Shown: piece after piece, positions 10,821 through 20,448 of the stretch | Position numbering within the stretch: the first letter of the stretch is position 1 | How the letters are laid out: each line of letters begins with the position of its first letter | Assembly: GCF_000025185.1 (NCBI RefSeq) | Contig: NC_013720.1 | Location: 5,828,001 to 5,892,000 of the forward strand | Direction of reading: 5' to 3' | DNA from: Pirellula staleyi DSM 6068 | GTDB taxonomy: Bacteria > Planctomycetota > Planctomycetia > Pirellulales > Pirellulaceae | DNA: 64,000 nt | The notes under the pieces: model-generated | The model's input: only the letters and a program-made list of their open reading frames with translations | What the model was told of the DNA's origin: nothing | The model's database searches: none | Translations under genes and position numbers: made by a program

Positions 10821-11792
10821 TTAAAACAGCGTTTCGTCGGGCTCGCGACCGGCAAGTTCTTTGGCCTTCTCGAAGTCGGATTTGCGGGCCGCCTCGTCCT
10901 CGAGTGCGCCGTGGATGAGCGAGCGGTGGTAGTAGATCACCGCCATCCCTTGGTCTTCGATTTTCTCGAGGGCCTTCTCTTCGCGCGGATCAACGATCCG
11001 AGAAGCGTTTTCAGAGCGCAAGATGCTCATTTTCTCGCGCAGCGTTTCCTGAAGCGCAATGGCTCGATCGAGATCAGCCTTGGCCTCTTTCTGTCGGCCG
11101 AGGCGGTAGTAGATGAACCCGCGAGTGTCGAGCATCGCGGCACTTTGGGGATCGATTTCGAGAGCCGCATTCACGTCGGTCAGTGCTTTCTCGAGGTCAA
11201 TATTCCCCACCGCACGCGCGTAGGCCAAGCCATTGAGCGCTTCGACACGTTCGGGAAAACCAGTCGCCACACTGCGACGCTCGAGCTCTACCCAGTCGGC
11301 AATAGCCGCTTCATGCTGCCCCAAAAACTGGCGAATCTTCGATCGTTCGACGAGCAAGAAGGGGGTCTCGCCCAGTTTGTTCACTGCGGTATTGATGTCG
11401 GCGAGTGCGGCGTCGAATTGTCGCATTTCGGTTCGCCAGCGAGCACGTTCCACCAGGAATCGGGGCTCTTCGGCGTCCCACTCCATTGCTTCTTCAAGTT
11501 TCGCGAGAGCAGCCTCTTGCTTACCGTCGGCCCACGCTTCGACAGCAGCTGCATACTTCCACCGCGCCACCTCCGAAGGAATCTCGATGATCGACACCAC
11601 ACCCAGCACGATCATGGTGGTGATGAGCCACATCCGCCACCACGTTGCGAAACCAGAACTGGGAGTGGCAGGTTCGCGCGATGCTGGATTGCCAAGAGCG
11701 CGGGGCTTACTCCCGGGCGATGCTGGGCCTTTGGGTGACGATGAAGGATCGCTCGACAACGTTCTAGTCCTCTCGAAAAATCTCGCTATCAA
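10821..11792 (-). CDS. TPR-repeat membrane protein
   Basis: 323 residues. Residues 1-47 are Pro/Ser-rich and probably disordered; one membrane helix follows at about 50-70 (MWLITTMIVLGVVSII). The rest is a series of tetratricopeptide-type helical pairs, for example AAVEAWADGKQEAALAKLEEAM, FDAALADINTAV, EKALTDVNAALEIDPQSAAMLDTRGFI and KEAKADLDRAIAL. Such proteins act as scaffolds at the membrane; no partner is indicated by neighbours, which are transcribed away from it. The start at 11792 has internal Met alternatives. Confidence 0.75.
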   Translation of the reverse strand: MIARFFERTRTLSSDPSSSPKGPASPGSKPRALGNPASREPATPSSGFATWWRMWLITTMIVLGVVSIIEIPSEVARWKYAAAVEAWADGKQEAALAKLEEAMEWDAEEPRFLVERARWRTEMRQFDAALADINTAVNKLGETPFLLVERSKIRQFLGQHEAAIADWVELERRSVATGFPERVEALNGLAYARAVGNIDLEKALTDVNAALEIDPQSAAMLDTRGFIYYRLGRQKEAKADLDRAIALQETLREKMSILRSENASRIVDPREEKALEKIEDQGMAVIYYHRSLIHGALEDEAARKSDFEKAKELAGREPDETLF

Positions 11793-12088
11793 TCGACTCG
11801 GCAGCCGATTGCGACTTTGCCTTTACCCTATTTAGTGTAGGCGAGATGGGGAGCGATGACTTCAGGTCGTGCGCAAGAATCTCGCCGGTTGGAAGTGAGA
11901 TTGCGCAAGCTCTTCGGCCAACGATCTTTACGCGAGAGCCCGCCTTTGCCTCGCGACACTCCCTACGCTCGGAGGGAGCTAGCGGCCCCATCGCGCATTC
12001 TTCATCCCCAGATAGTCGTGCAAGATTCGAGCGGCACTGGTAACATAAGTCAGGGCATCGACTCGAACGTATTAGCGGAGATTCTGTG

Positions 12089-13297
12089 ATGAAACGACTC
12101 AACCTGGCTCGGGCGACTTGGAAGCTGGCAATCGCAGCCTCTCTCGCGCTGCCTGTCGCGAGCAATTTGGCGGCTGATGAGCCCGTTTCTCCAACCGCTG
12201 AGATCGCGCTTCCCACCCCCGTTTCTGCCGAGCAAATCGAGCAGTGGGGGGCGGAGATGGATTCGAGTAGTTTCTCGGAGCGCCAGGCCGCTGCCAACAA
12301 ACTGGGCGAACTTGGCAAAACGGCGTTTCCTACGCTCGAAAAAATTGCGGCAGGCGAGAGCCGCGAAGCATCGGCGCGGGCCATGGAAATCCTGAAGCGT
12401 CACCTCGACGACGGGGACGAAACCACACGATCGGCTGCCAAGGAATGCCTCGAGCGACTCGCGAAGTGCGATAACGAAGCTTTAGCTCGCCGCGCCACGC
12501 AAGCGCTGACACCTCCCGAAGAGGAACAAAACGCCCAGATTTTCGCCCCGCAGATTGTTCCCGCGATTCGGATTGCTCAAGCGCGGGCACAGATTCAAAT
12601 CCGTGCTGGTGGCAACAATGTCAAACGAGTGACCATCAAAAACAACAACGGCATTCGCGACATCGAAGCGGAAGAGAATGGTCGCAAGGTGAAGATCACC
12701 GACGATCCCAACAACGGGATCAAGATGGAAGTGACCGAAAAAGAAGGGGCGAAGGAAGTCAAGAAAGAGTACAGCGCCAAAAATGCGGCTGAACTCAAAG
12801 AGAAGCATCCCGAAGCTCATAAGATTTATGAGCAGTATGGCAATCAGGGTGGCATCCAAATCAACGGTGGCGGTGGTATTCAAATCCAGCAAGGGGGTTT
12901 GATTCCTGTGATGCCAGCGCCGGGTGGTGCTGTCGACAAAGATGCCTTGAAGCGTCAGCTCGAGAACATCAATCGCATGATCGAGCAAGTGAAGAAGACC
13001 CAGCAAGATATGCAGCAGCGCGGGCTTCCCAACGGCAACTTCGACCCCATCATTCAGCGGCTCGAAGAAACGAAAGCGCGGCTCGAACAGCAGCAAGGTG
13101 CCGCCCCTGCTCCGGCGGCTGAGAATGCCGAGAAACCGGCTACGGAAGAAGCTCCGAAGAGCAGCACGCCTGCTCCGAATACCCCTGCTTCTCAGGACCA
13201 ACCAGAGGGGGCACAAGCAGCGGCTAGTGCTTCCGCTTCAGCTTCGGCCAGCAGTGATGGCCGAGAAGTGAAAGCGGAAGTGAAGATCGACAAATAG
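12089..13297 (+). CDS. exported protein with HEAT-like repeats and low-complexity tail
   Basis: 402 residues from an ATG at 12089 with GGAG upstream; a GTG lies directly before it. A signal peptide covers about residues 1-28 (ending SNLAAD). Residues 45-150 look like HEAT/Armadillo-type helical pairs (AAANKLGELGKTAFPTLEKI, ETTRSAAKECLERLAK). The middle is rich in Lys, Glu and Asn, followed by Gly-rich strands (IQINGGGGIQIQQGG), a coiled-coil-like helix (about 285-330) and an Ala/Pro/Ser-rich tail with a run of Ser-Ala pairs. Probably a periplasmic or surface protein of planctomycete type; function unknown. Confidence 0.65.
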   Translation: MKRLNLARATWKLAIAASLALPVASNLAADEPVSPTAEIALPTPVSAEQIEQWGAEMDSSSFSERQAAANKLGELGKTAFPTLEKIAAGESREASARAMEILKRHLDDGDETTRSAAKECLERLAKCDNEALARRATQALTPPEEEQNAQIFAPQIVPAIRIAQARAQIQIRAGGNNVKRVTIKNNNGIRDIEAEENGRKVKITDDPNNGIKMEVTEKEGAKEVKKEYSAKNAAELKEKHPEAHKIYEQYGNQGGIQINGGGGIQIQQGGLIPVMPAPGGAVDKDALKRQLENINRMIEQVKKTQQDMQQRGLPNGNFDPIIQRLEETKARLEQQQGAAPAPAAENAEKPATEEAPKSSTPAPNTPASQDQPEGAQAAASASASASASSDGREVKAEVKIDK

Positions 13298-13367
13298 AGG
13301 TCGCTGCTTTTGGGATGTCGCATGATCGGACTATCGCTTCGTAGCCGATCAGCAGGCTCGGCGAATC

Positions 13368-14351
13368 TTAGTACGACCCCACCACTTCGCCCGAGCCACG
13401 TGTGACGAGTGCTCGCCACACCGAAAGCTGGATCGAGTTGTTGATCAGCTTGACCGATCCATCGACCAGGTTCACCTGTGCTCCGGCTGGGTGATAGCTG
13501 CGCGAGGTCACCGCTGCGTAGGTGAGATTCGTAGCCGTTTCCCCTTCGCGATACGAGTTGTAGTCGATGTCGTAAAGCTTCCCCGCATCGGTGTGAGGCA
13601 CTTTCGTGTTCGGAGCAAACAGGCCCGTGAAACCGGTTTGATGAACCCGCGCGTCGACCCATTCGGTATGTCCCGAATCGGCTTTGAACGAGCCCCCCAT
13701 GCCGCTGATATCGGCCGGACCGGCTGGGAAAGCCGCACCGGCAGTGCTTGGGCTTCCGCTATTTCGGAAGTAAGGCTGATAGGCCTTTACTTCAGCAAAC
13801 GCGATGGTATTGCTCGTTCCGTCGGTTACCGAGCTAAAGCCAAGCTGGCTGTTGGGATATGCTATCCCGTCGCCACCCGACTGATTCGTGGGGTTAAACA
13901 CAAACCAGACACCGCTGTTCACGCCGTAGCAAAGCGGAAAGTGCGTGATGGCTCCATCGGGACGTTCGCGCATCGCGTTGGGATCGCTCGGGCATTGATA
14001 GACCGGCACACGTGTCTTGGCCACTTGCACCTGCGAGGAGTAGGGCAAGTTGAAGTTGATCAAATTGTTGAGATTCGATTGCTCGAGAAACGGGAGCAAC
14101 CGTGCCTGCACCGACCAACTGGTGACTCCCGAAACTCCCACGGGATATTGACCCGACGGTGGAAACATTCCCATCGTGTCGTGGAAATTGTGGAGCGAAA
14201 GCCCAATCTGCTTCAGATTGTTGCTGCAGGAACTACGACGTGCAGCCTCACGAGCCGCCTGAACGGCTGGCAAAAGAAGCGCCACCAAAACCCCAATGAT
14301 GGCAATAACAACCAACAGCTCGACGAGCGTGAAACCAGTTTTGCGAGACAT
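13368..14351 (-). CDS. DUF1559 family prepilin-like protein
   Basis: 327 residues from the ATG at 14351 (the frame remains open upstream without plausible coding). The N-terminus SRKTGFTLVELLVVIAIIGVL is a type IV prepilin/pseudopilin cleavage signal: Gly-Phe-Thr-Leu-x-Glu followed by a hydrophobic helix. It continues with LLPAVQAAREAARRSSCSNNLKQIG, the hallmark of the DUF1559 (SBP_bac_10) family, which is hugely expanded in Planctomycetes. C-terminal motifs such as NLVDGSVKLINNSI also fit. Likely surface-exposed or pseudopilin-like; the exact role of the family is unknown. Confidence 0.92.
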   Translation of the reverse strand: MSRKTGFTLVELLVVIAIIGVLVALLLPAVQAAREAARRSSCSNNLKQIGLSLHNFHDTMGMFPPSGQYPVGVSGVTSWSVQARLLPFLEQSNLNNLINFNLPYSSQVQVAKTRVPVYQCPSDPNAMRERPDGAITHFPLCYGVNSGVWFVFNPTNQSGGDGIAYPNSQLGFSSVTDGTSNTIAFAEVKAYQPYFRNSGSPSTAGAAFPAGPADISGMGGSFKADSGHTEWVDARVHQTGFTGLFAPNTKVPHTDAGKLYDIDYNSYREGETATNLTYAAVTSRSYHPAGAQVNLVDGSVKLINNSIQLSVWRALVTRGSGEVVGSY

Positions 14352-14674
14352 AGGGTGAGTGATTTTCCGTGCTGGCCACTGAATTGGTCGCAGGCGACCA
14401 GATGTCAGTGGCGTGCTAGGTGGGTGATGGCCGGCAATTGCAACTGCCGCACAACGCGAGACCAAGCGTCACAAGTTGATAGCGAGTCTCAGTAGCAAAA
14501 AGAATAGCGAGCCCACGCCCAATTGCAAGGGTCGACCGGGGAGATTTGCGAAGCAAATTTCGTGATCAGCGCCTTACGAAAAATTGTTGACACATTCCCC
14601 TGAACGGGTAAATTCCGGACTGCGTCGAGCCTCCCCTCCCCATCGCGCAATCAACTTCGACCACGAGGCTGCTT
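14352..14674. other. divergent intergenic region
   Basis: 323 bp between the divergent DUF1559 gene and a membrane protein gene; it should contain both promoters. I see no conserved operator or RNA structure in it. Confidence 0.4.
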
Positions 14675-15232
14675 ATGAGCGCCGAATCTCGTGTCCTGGC
14701 CCGGATTTTTGCCGATCACGCTGCCAAACGGCCCTGGATCGCCATCGTTCCACTCCCCCTCACACTGATGTTTCTGGTGCTCGAATATGGCAATGCCCAG
14801 ACCGGCCAGCTGGCGAAATCAGCGCCGGTGAAATCGGGCGAAGTGACGCAGGTCTACAACGCCTCGAGCCTCCCCTTTCGGCACGATTGGTGGGCCCAAG
14901 TTGCCGGTGGCGAGCAACCGGTGGAAGTGAAACTGCTCTATAGCGAATCGCGCATGCTCGAACCTGGGTCCACGCTCAATTACATCGAAGTGAGGCCGTC
15001 GCAATTCCTCTCGGAGACAGAGGCTAATCGACTCGCCAGTTCCGTTCGCTTCGCGACCAGCGGCATCGGAGTGAACGACTCGATGATCATCTTCGCGATC
15101 ATCATTTCGATGCAGTTTGGCTGGCTCTTCTTTGGCAAGCAGTTAGTGGCATGGTCCGACAGCGTCGAGGCCGAGCGATTGGCCAAAATCGAAGCCGACC
15201 AGCAGAAATCGGAAACCGCATCGCCGTCGTAA
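14675..15232 (+). CDS. hypothetical membrane protein with two membrane helices
   Basis: 185 residues. One hydrophobic segment near residues 22-42 (WIAIVPLPLTLMFLVLEYG) and another at about 132-152 (MIIFAIIISMQFGWLFFGKQL) flank a soluble domain of roughly 90 residues that probably faces the periplasm. The tail is charged and short. No family recognised. It stands alone between a divergent DUF1559 gene and an M24 peptidase gene about 120 bp downstream. Confidence 0.65.
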   Translation: MSAESRVLARIFADHAAKRPWIAIVPLPLTLMFLVLEYGNAQTGQLAKSAPVKSGEVTQVYNASSLPFRHDWWAQVAGGEQPVEVKLLYSESRMLEPGSTLNYIEVRPSQFLSETEANRLASSVRFATSGIGVNDSMIIFAIIISMQFGWLFFGKQLVAWSDSVEAERLAKIEADQQKSETASPS

Positions 15233-15298
15233 CAGCAGCCCGCGAAGGGACTCATGCCATCTTGCCACGACTCACCGAGAAGTCGATGCTGTAGCATG

Positions 15299-15315
15299 CC
15301 CGTCTGCTTGACGGG
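15299..15315 (+). terminator. short GC hairpin downstream of the membrane protein gene
   Basis: CCCGTC and GACGGG (6 bp) separated by TGCTT. There is no downstream U-run, so it may be a repeat-type hairpin rather than a true terminator. Confidence 0.3.
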
Positions 15316-15353
15316 TCGACAGCTATAGTCCTTTCACTTTCGGCGAGCCACCG

Positions 15354-16448
15354 ATGCCCGATTTTGCCCTTCGTCGCGATAAACTCCGTAGCTTGGTGAA
15401 GAAATCCGGCCTCCACGCTTTGCTGGTGACCAACTTCACCAACGTTAGCTACCTGACCGGCTTTACGGGGGACGATAGCTATTTGCTCTTGTCGCAACAT
15501 GGCGAGGTGATCATCAGCGATCCACGCTACACCGAGCAACTCGACGACGAGTGCCCGGGACTCGTGCAGGTGATTCGCCGCCCACCGACCAAAATGTCGG
15601 ACGCCGTGAGTGCGGTGCTGAAATCGACCGGTGTGCAGCAGGTGGCGATCGAGGCTGCGAGCATGACGGTGGCGTTTCGCGACACGCTTGCAGCAGGTCT
15701 CGGGGATGTGCAACTGCACAGCAGCAATGGACTTGTGGAACAGCTGCGAGAAATCAAGGATAAAGAAGAGATCGACGCCATTCGGGCCGCAATCAAGTGT
15801 GCTCAGCAAGCCTTTGGCGTGATCCGCGCGAGCCTTCGCCCCGAGCAGTCGGAAAAGCAGGTCGCCGACGAGCTTGAGTATCAGATTCGCTTGTTTGGCG
15901 GTAAGAAAACGAGCTTCGAGCCGATCATCGGCGTCGGCCCCCGTGGGGCCCTTCCGCACGGCCGTCCGAGCGACAAAAAAGTGGGTGAAGACGACTTCAT
16001 TTTGATCGACTGGGGAGCCCGAATGGGGGGCTATATCAGCGACTTGACGCGAGTTTTGGTGACCGGTAAAATCTCGCCCAAACTAGAACGCATTTATGGA
16101 GTTGTGCTCGCTGCCCAGCTCGCTGCCATTGCAGAAATTAAGCCTGGCGCGGTGATGAAGGATGTGGATGCAGCAGCCCGCGGCGTGATCGAAAAAGCAG
16201 GGTTCGGCCCGAAGTTTGGGCACTCGCTTGGACATGGCATCGGCATGGAAGTGCACGAAGCCCCGAGGCTCGCTGCTGATCAAGATCGCCCGCTTCGGCC
16301 GGGCATGGTGGTGACGGTGGAGCCAGGCATCTATTTGCCCGGCTGGGGTGGAGTTCGCATCGAAGACGATGTGCTCGTCACCAAAAGCGGTCACGAAGTG
16401 CTCTCTTCCACGCCCAAGCAGCTTCAGGACTGCATCGTTACGGCGTGA
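15354..16448 (+). CDS. M24 metallopeptidase, Xaa-Pro aminopeptidase type
   Basis: 364 residues. Residues 1-125 form a creatinase-type N-terminal domain; the rest is the pita-bread catalytic domain with all five metal ligands visible: Asp in DWGARMGGYISDLTR (two Asp), His in GHSLGHGIGMEVHE, and two Glu in VTVEPGIYLPGWGGVRIEDD. It removes N-terminal residues next to proline in the cytoplasm. Length matches PepQ/PepP-like proteins without extra domains. It precedes accB by 185 bp; in many bacteria an aminopeptidase P gene and efp precede accB-accC, but efp is missing here. Confidence 0.9.
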   Translation: MPDFALRRDKLRSLVKKSGLHALLVTNFTNVSYLTGFTGDDSYLLLSQHGEVIISDPRYTEQLDDECPGLVQVIRRPPTKMSDAVSAVLKSTGVQQVAIEAASMTVAFRDTLAAGLGDVQLHSSNGLVEQLREIKDKEEIDAIRAAIKCAQQAFGVIRASLRPEQSEKQVADELEYQIRLFGGKKTSFEPIIGVGPRGALPHGRPSDKKVGEDDFILIDWGARMGGYISDLTRVLVTGKISPKLERIYGVVLAAQLAAIAEIKPGAVMKDVDAAARGVIEKAGFGPKFGHSLGHGIGMEVHEAPRLAADQDRPLRPGMVVTVEPGIYLPGWGGVRIEDDVLVTKSGHEVLSSTPKQLQDCIVTA

Positions 16449-16633
16449 AACCCGTGATGCGGCAGGTGCCGGGCGCGATCGATTCGCCACGATCTCGTCA
16501 GCTGGTGGAGCCGCCGGAAACAAGCACTCCCTGGCACTGGCCGAATGGCCCGACTTGTGACGTAACTACAAACGCTTGAACACTTAAGACCTAGGAGCTT
16601 GCGAACCAGCAAGCTCGCTTCCGGAAAACACTT

Positions 16634-17143
16634 ATGACAGATGCTTCCAGCGGAACAGACGGCCAAGAGAGCGTGTTTGAGGTGCAGCGAATTCGCCGCC
16701 TCGTCGAGCTCATGAAAGAACACGACCTCAGCGAAATCGACCTGCGCGAGCAGCGTCACCGTATTCGCATTTGCCGCGGCCCCAAATTGGTCGCCGCCCC
16801 TGCTGTCGCTGCCGCACCAGCAGCTGCTCCAGCCCCGGCAGCTCCCGCTGCTGCCCCATCGGCTCCTGTCGCCGCTGCTCCTGCAGGCGATGGACCGGGC
16901 GTCATCGTCATCAAGAGCCCGATGGTTGGCACGTTCTACTCCAAGCCCAACCCTAAGGCCGAAACCTACGTCAAAGTGGGAGACCGCGTTGATAGTGGCA
17001 CGATCATTTGCCTCATCGAAGCGATGAAGGTCTACAACGAAATCCCCGCCGAAGTGAAGGGGAAGATCGTTGCCGTGATGGTCAATGACGGCGAAGCAGT
17101 GGAATTTGATAAGCCACTCTTCAAAGTCGATACCAACGGTTAA
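16634..17143 (+). CDS. accB: biotin carboxyl carrier protein of acetyl-CoA carboxylase
   Basis: 169 residues. An N-terminal helical domain (RRLVELMKEHDLSEIDLREQ) is followed by an Ala/Pro-rich swinging linker (about residues 53-83) and a C-terminal biotinyl domain with SPMVGTFY and the biotinylation motif EAMKVYNEI (Lys in AMK). The carrier moves carboxybiotin from AccC to the carboxyltransferase in the first step of fatty acid synthesis. accC follows 150 bp downstream, so the pair is probably co-transcribed. Confidence 0.96.
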   Translation: MTDASSGTDGQESVFEVQRIRRLVELMKEHDLSEIDLREQRHRIRICRGPKLVAAPAVAAAPAAAPAPAAPAAAPSAPVAAAPAGDGPGVIVIKSPMVGTFYSKPNPKAETYVKVGDRVDSGTIICLIEAMKVYNEIPAEVKGKIVAVMVNDGEAVEFDKPLFKVDTNG

Positions 17144-17293
17144 TTGAGACATCACGAGGAGATAACCGCAAGGTTATTTCTAGCGAGGGGCTCTGCTAAT
17201 TAATACTTAGTACAGACCGAAGCCTCTTCTAACCACCGCGATCTGAAATTCTCTCCATCTTGCGCACGTATTTGAGATTGGCGTCTGCCACCT

Positions 17294-18649
17294 ATGTATA
17301 AACGAATTCTCATTGCCAACCGAGGCGAAATTGCTCTGCGAATCATTCGCGCTTGTAAAGAGCTTGGTATTGAGACCGTTTGCGTCTACAGCACCGCTGA
17401 TCGTGGCGCGCAGTATCTCGATCTCGCCGACGAGGCATATTGCATCGGCCCTCCGAAGGGGATGCAAAGCTATTTGAAGATCGATCAGATCATTTCCGCC
17501 GCCGAGGTGGGGAACGTCGAAGCGATCCATCCTGGCTATGGTTTTTTGGCTGAGAATTCGCACTTCAACGAAGTTTGCCGCAGCTGCAAAATCGACTTCA
17601 TTGGCCCTACGCCGGAAGCGATGGATTCCCTCGGGGATAAGAATCGCGCCCGCGATATGGCCCGCGCTGCCAAGGTGCCTGTCGTTCCCGGTAGCGCCGG
17701 TCTGATCGAAGACGAAGAGGAAGCGGTCCGTACCGCTCGCGAAATCGGCTTTCCTGTCCTCATCAAGGCGACTGCCGGTGGTGGTGGCAAAGGGATGCGC
17801 GTTGCGGGGAACGAACTGGCCCTGAAAACTGCCCTGCAGCAGGCGAAGGCCGAGGCTCAAGCCGCGTTTGGCAACGGTGGTGTCTACCTCGAGAAGTTCA
17901 TCGAACGTCCTCGCCACGTAGAAGTGCAGATGATCGCTGATCACCACGGCAACGTGGTGCACTTGTATGAACGTGAGTGCAGCACGCAGCGTCGCCATCA
18001 AAAGCTGATTGAAGAGAGCCCAGCACCACGCTTGCCTGCTGAACGTCGCGAGGCGATGTGCCAGGCCGCAGTGCGACTCTTAAAGCAAGCTGGATATACC
18101 AACGCTGGCACTGTTGAGTTCATTGTCGATCAAGAGAATAACTTCTACTTCATTGAAGTGAATGCTCGTATTCAAGTCGAACATCCTGTGACCGAAATGG
18201 TCACTGGCGTCGATTTGATTAAGACCCAAATCATGGTCGCTGCTGGCGAAAAATTGCCCTTTACCCAAGAGGATATCAAACCTCGCGGTGCGGCGATTGA
18301 ATGCCGTATTAATGCCGAAAACCCTGACAAAGGTTTTCAGCCCTGCCCGGGTCTGATTAAGCAGATGTATATTCCTGGTGGACTCGGTGTGCGGTTCGAT
18401 TCGCATGCTCACGCGGGGTATAGCGTTCCACCTTATTACGATTCAATGATCGGGAAGTTGATCGTCCACAAGCCGACGCGCGAAGAAGCGATCGCTTGCA
18501 TGATCCGCGCGCTCGACGAACTGCGTGTCGAAGGTATCAAGACCACCGCGCCGTTCCATAAAAAGGTCCTTAGCCACGCAGTGTTCGTCGACGGCATGGT
18601 CGATACCGGCTTCGTCGAACGGGTGCTCCTGGCTGGCGATCACTCCTAG
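17294..18649 (+). CDS. accC: biotin carboxylase subunit of acetyl-CoA carboxylase
   Basis: 451 residues, the usual length. N-terminal [25 protein letters not shown]-grasp loop [23 protein letters not shown], the metal-binding [18 protein letters not shown] and C-terminal [11 protein letters not shown] are all characteristic. It carboxylates the biotin on AccB with ATP and bicarbonate. It follows accB with a 150-bp gap. The start at 17294 ([12 protein letters not shown]) agrees with the family. Confidence 0.97.
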   Translation: MYKRILIANRGEIALRIIRACKELGIETVCVYSTADRGAQYLDLADEAYCIGPPKGMQSYLKIDQIISAAEVGNVEAIHPGYGFLAENSHFNEVCRSCKIDFIGPTPEAMDSLGDKNRARDMARAAKVPVVPGSAGLIEDEEEAVRTAREIGFPVLIKATAGGGGKGMRVAGNELALKTALQQAKAEAQAAFGNGGVYLEKFIERPRHVEVQMIADHHGNVVHLYERECSTQRRHQKLIEESPAPRLPAERREAMCQAAVRLLKQAGYTNAGTVEFIVDQENNFYFIEVNARIQVEHPVTEMVTGVDLIKTQIMVAAGEKLPFTQEDIKPRGAAIECRINAENPDKGFQPCPGLIKQMYIPGGLGVRFDSHAHAGYSVPPYYDSMIGKLIVHKPTREEAIACMIRALDELRVEGIKTTAPFHKKVLSHAVFVDGMVDTGFVERVLLAGDHS

Positions 18650-18951
18650 TCGCAACGCCCTTCTCAGTTCGCCCTGGTTGCCATCGAAGCAGCAACTCAG
18701 GGCTATGACTCTCGACAATCTTTCAAGCGCTGCGCGACAGTGCGGACAGCCGCACCAAACGTGCGGTTATTTGCTTGCATCTTGCTACCCGTTCAGGCTA
18801 AACTCACGCCTGGATGAAGATTGGCTGCGCGCACTTTGGGTGCGTTTGGCTCGAGTGCTGCCGCGAAATCAGCGACGTGCGGCTGAGTGCTCCTCGAATC
18901 GAGTCCACCCACCTCTCGCGTTGCCCGCCCGTTTGTTCAGGAGTTCGCCCT

Positions 18952-20265
18952 GTGTCCGACGCTTCTTCAAGCACACCTTCCGTTCCAGCCACCAAACCTT
19001 CGCGCCGCAGTTTCCTGGGAACCAGTGCTGCCGCTGTTGCCGGTGGTTCGATCGCCCTTTCGATGGTCACACCACCAGCTGTTCATGCCGCCGGTGACGA
19101 CATCCTTAAGGTAGCCCTCATCGGTTGCGGTGGTCGTGGTCGCCAAGCCGCCATCAACGCGATGCGCGCCGACAAAAACAATCGCCTCACGGTTCTCTGC
19201 GATGCGTTCCCCGATCAAGTTGCCGATGCTCAGCAGCAACTCGGCCGCGCTCTCGGTGAACAGTTCCTCGTCACCAACGACACCTGCTTCCACGGCCTCG
19301 ATGCCTATAAGCAAGTGATGGCCAGCGATGTCGATGTAGTGCTCCTCTGCACCCCAACGCATTTCCGCCCTGTCCACCTGCGTGCCGCTGTCGAAGCTGG
19401 CAAGCATATCTTCTGCGAGAAGCCAGTCGCCGTGGATGCCCCCGGCATTCGCAGCTGCCTTGAGTCCACGAAGATGGCCGCCGAAAAGGGACTGAACCTC
19501 GTTTCGGGTCTCTGCTGGCGCTACGACCTCGGTGTTCGGGCCACGATCGACCAGATCAAGAGTGGCGCGATCGGCGACATTGTCGCTATTCAAGAAAACT
19601 ACCTCACCGGCACCCTCTGGCACCGCGATCGCAAGCCAGAATGGTCGGACATGGAATATCAGCTCCGCAACTGGCTCTACTACACCTGGCTGTCGGGCGA
19701 TCACAACGTCGAACAGCACATCCATAGCCTCGACAAGGCAATGTGGCTGATGGACGACGTTCCACCGGTCAGTTGCTACGGCATGGGTGGTCGTCAGGTA
19801 CGCACCGACAAGATGTGGGGCAACATCTACGATCATCACGCTGTGGTGTACGAGTGGGCCAACGGCGTGAAGTGCTATGCCTTCACCCGCCAGATGGCCA
19901 ACTGCGGTTTCAACCAAACCGAAGACTTTGTGATGGGAACCAAGGGCTCGGCCCAGGTTCTGAAGCACGAAGTGATCTCGGAAGGAAAGCCTTGGCGTTA
20001 TCGTGGCGAGAAGCCCAGCATGTACGACGTCGAACATGTCGAACTGTTCAAGGCAATCCGCAGCGGCACGCCGATCAACAATGGCAACTACATGTGCTCC
20101 AGCACGATGCTCGCCATCATGGGTCGCATGGCCACCTACACGGGCGAACAAGTGACCTGGGAAAAGGCGATGGCTTCGACCGAAGACCTCACCCCACCTT
20201 CGTACGCTTGGGGCCCGATGGAAGTTCCACCAGTGGCTATGCCTGGCCAAACCAAGTTCGTCTAA
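18952..20265 (+). CDS. Tat-exported Gfo/Idh/MocA family oxidoreductase
   Basis: 437 residues from a GTG at 18952 with AGGAG eight bases upstream; upstream in-frame sequence is unlikely to be coding. A twin-arginine signal SRRSFLGTSAAAVAGGSIAL (Arg-Arg at 18-19) is followed by a Rossmann domain (VALIGCGGRGRQAAINAM) and the family motif CEKPVAVD, then the C-terminal alpha/beta domain. These enzymes oxidise or reduce sugars and inositols with a tightly bound NAD(P); Tat export of the folded, cofactor-loaded form is common in planctomycetes. Substrate unknown. A strong terminator lies just downstream. Confidence 0.92.
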   Translation: MSDASSSTPSVPATKPSRRSFLGTSAAAVAGGSIALSMVTPPAVHAAGDDILKVALIGCGGRGRQAAINAMRADKNNRLTVLCDAFPDQVADAQQQLGRALGEQFLVTNDTCFHGLDAYKQVMASDVDVVLLCTPTHFRPVHLRAAVEAGKHIFCEKPVAVDAPGIRSCLESTKMAAEKGLNLVSGLCWRYDLGVRATIDQIKSGAIGDIVAIQENYLTGTLWHRDRKPEWSDMEYQLRNWLYYTWLSGDHNVEQHIHSLDKAMWLMDDVPPVSCYGMGGRQVRTDKMWGNIYDHHAVVYEWANGVKCYAFTRQMANCGFNQTEDFVMGTKGSAQVLKHEVISEGKPWRYRGEKPSMYDVEHVELFKAIRSGTPINNGNYMCSSTMLAIMGRMATYTGEQVTWEKAMASTEDLTPPSYAWGPMEVPPVAMPGQTKFV

Positions 20266-20326
20266 GCGCGATCAGGAGTAGAGCCGGCTCCACCGGCCGA
20301 CTCGAAGCTGACATCAAAAACTTGAA

Positions 20327-20362
20327 GCGACCACGAGCCTTGCAACTCGTGGTCGCTTTTTT
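20327..20362 (+). terminator. Rho-independent terminator after the Gfo/Idh/MocA gene
   Basis: GCGACCACGAG (20327-20337) and CTCGTGGTCGC (20346-20356) form a perfect 11-bp stem with an 8-base loop, followed by six T. Confidence 0.93.
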
Positions 20363-20448
20363 CGTACCTACAAATCTTTGATGGAACGGGGCCTATGGAG
20401 ATGCGGCTAAGCTGATCCGCGAGATGAAGCAACGGATCGCCTGAAAGT

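Noticed and set aside
18967-20250. 427-residue minus-strand frame
   Set aside because: Exact antisense shadow of the Gfo/Idh/MocA gene, caused by its codon bias; the plus-strand protein has clear motifs.
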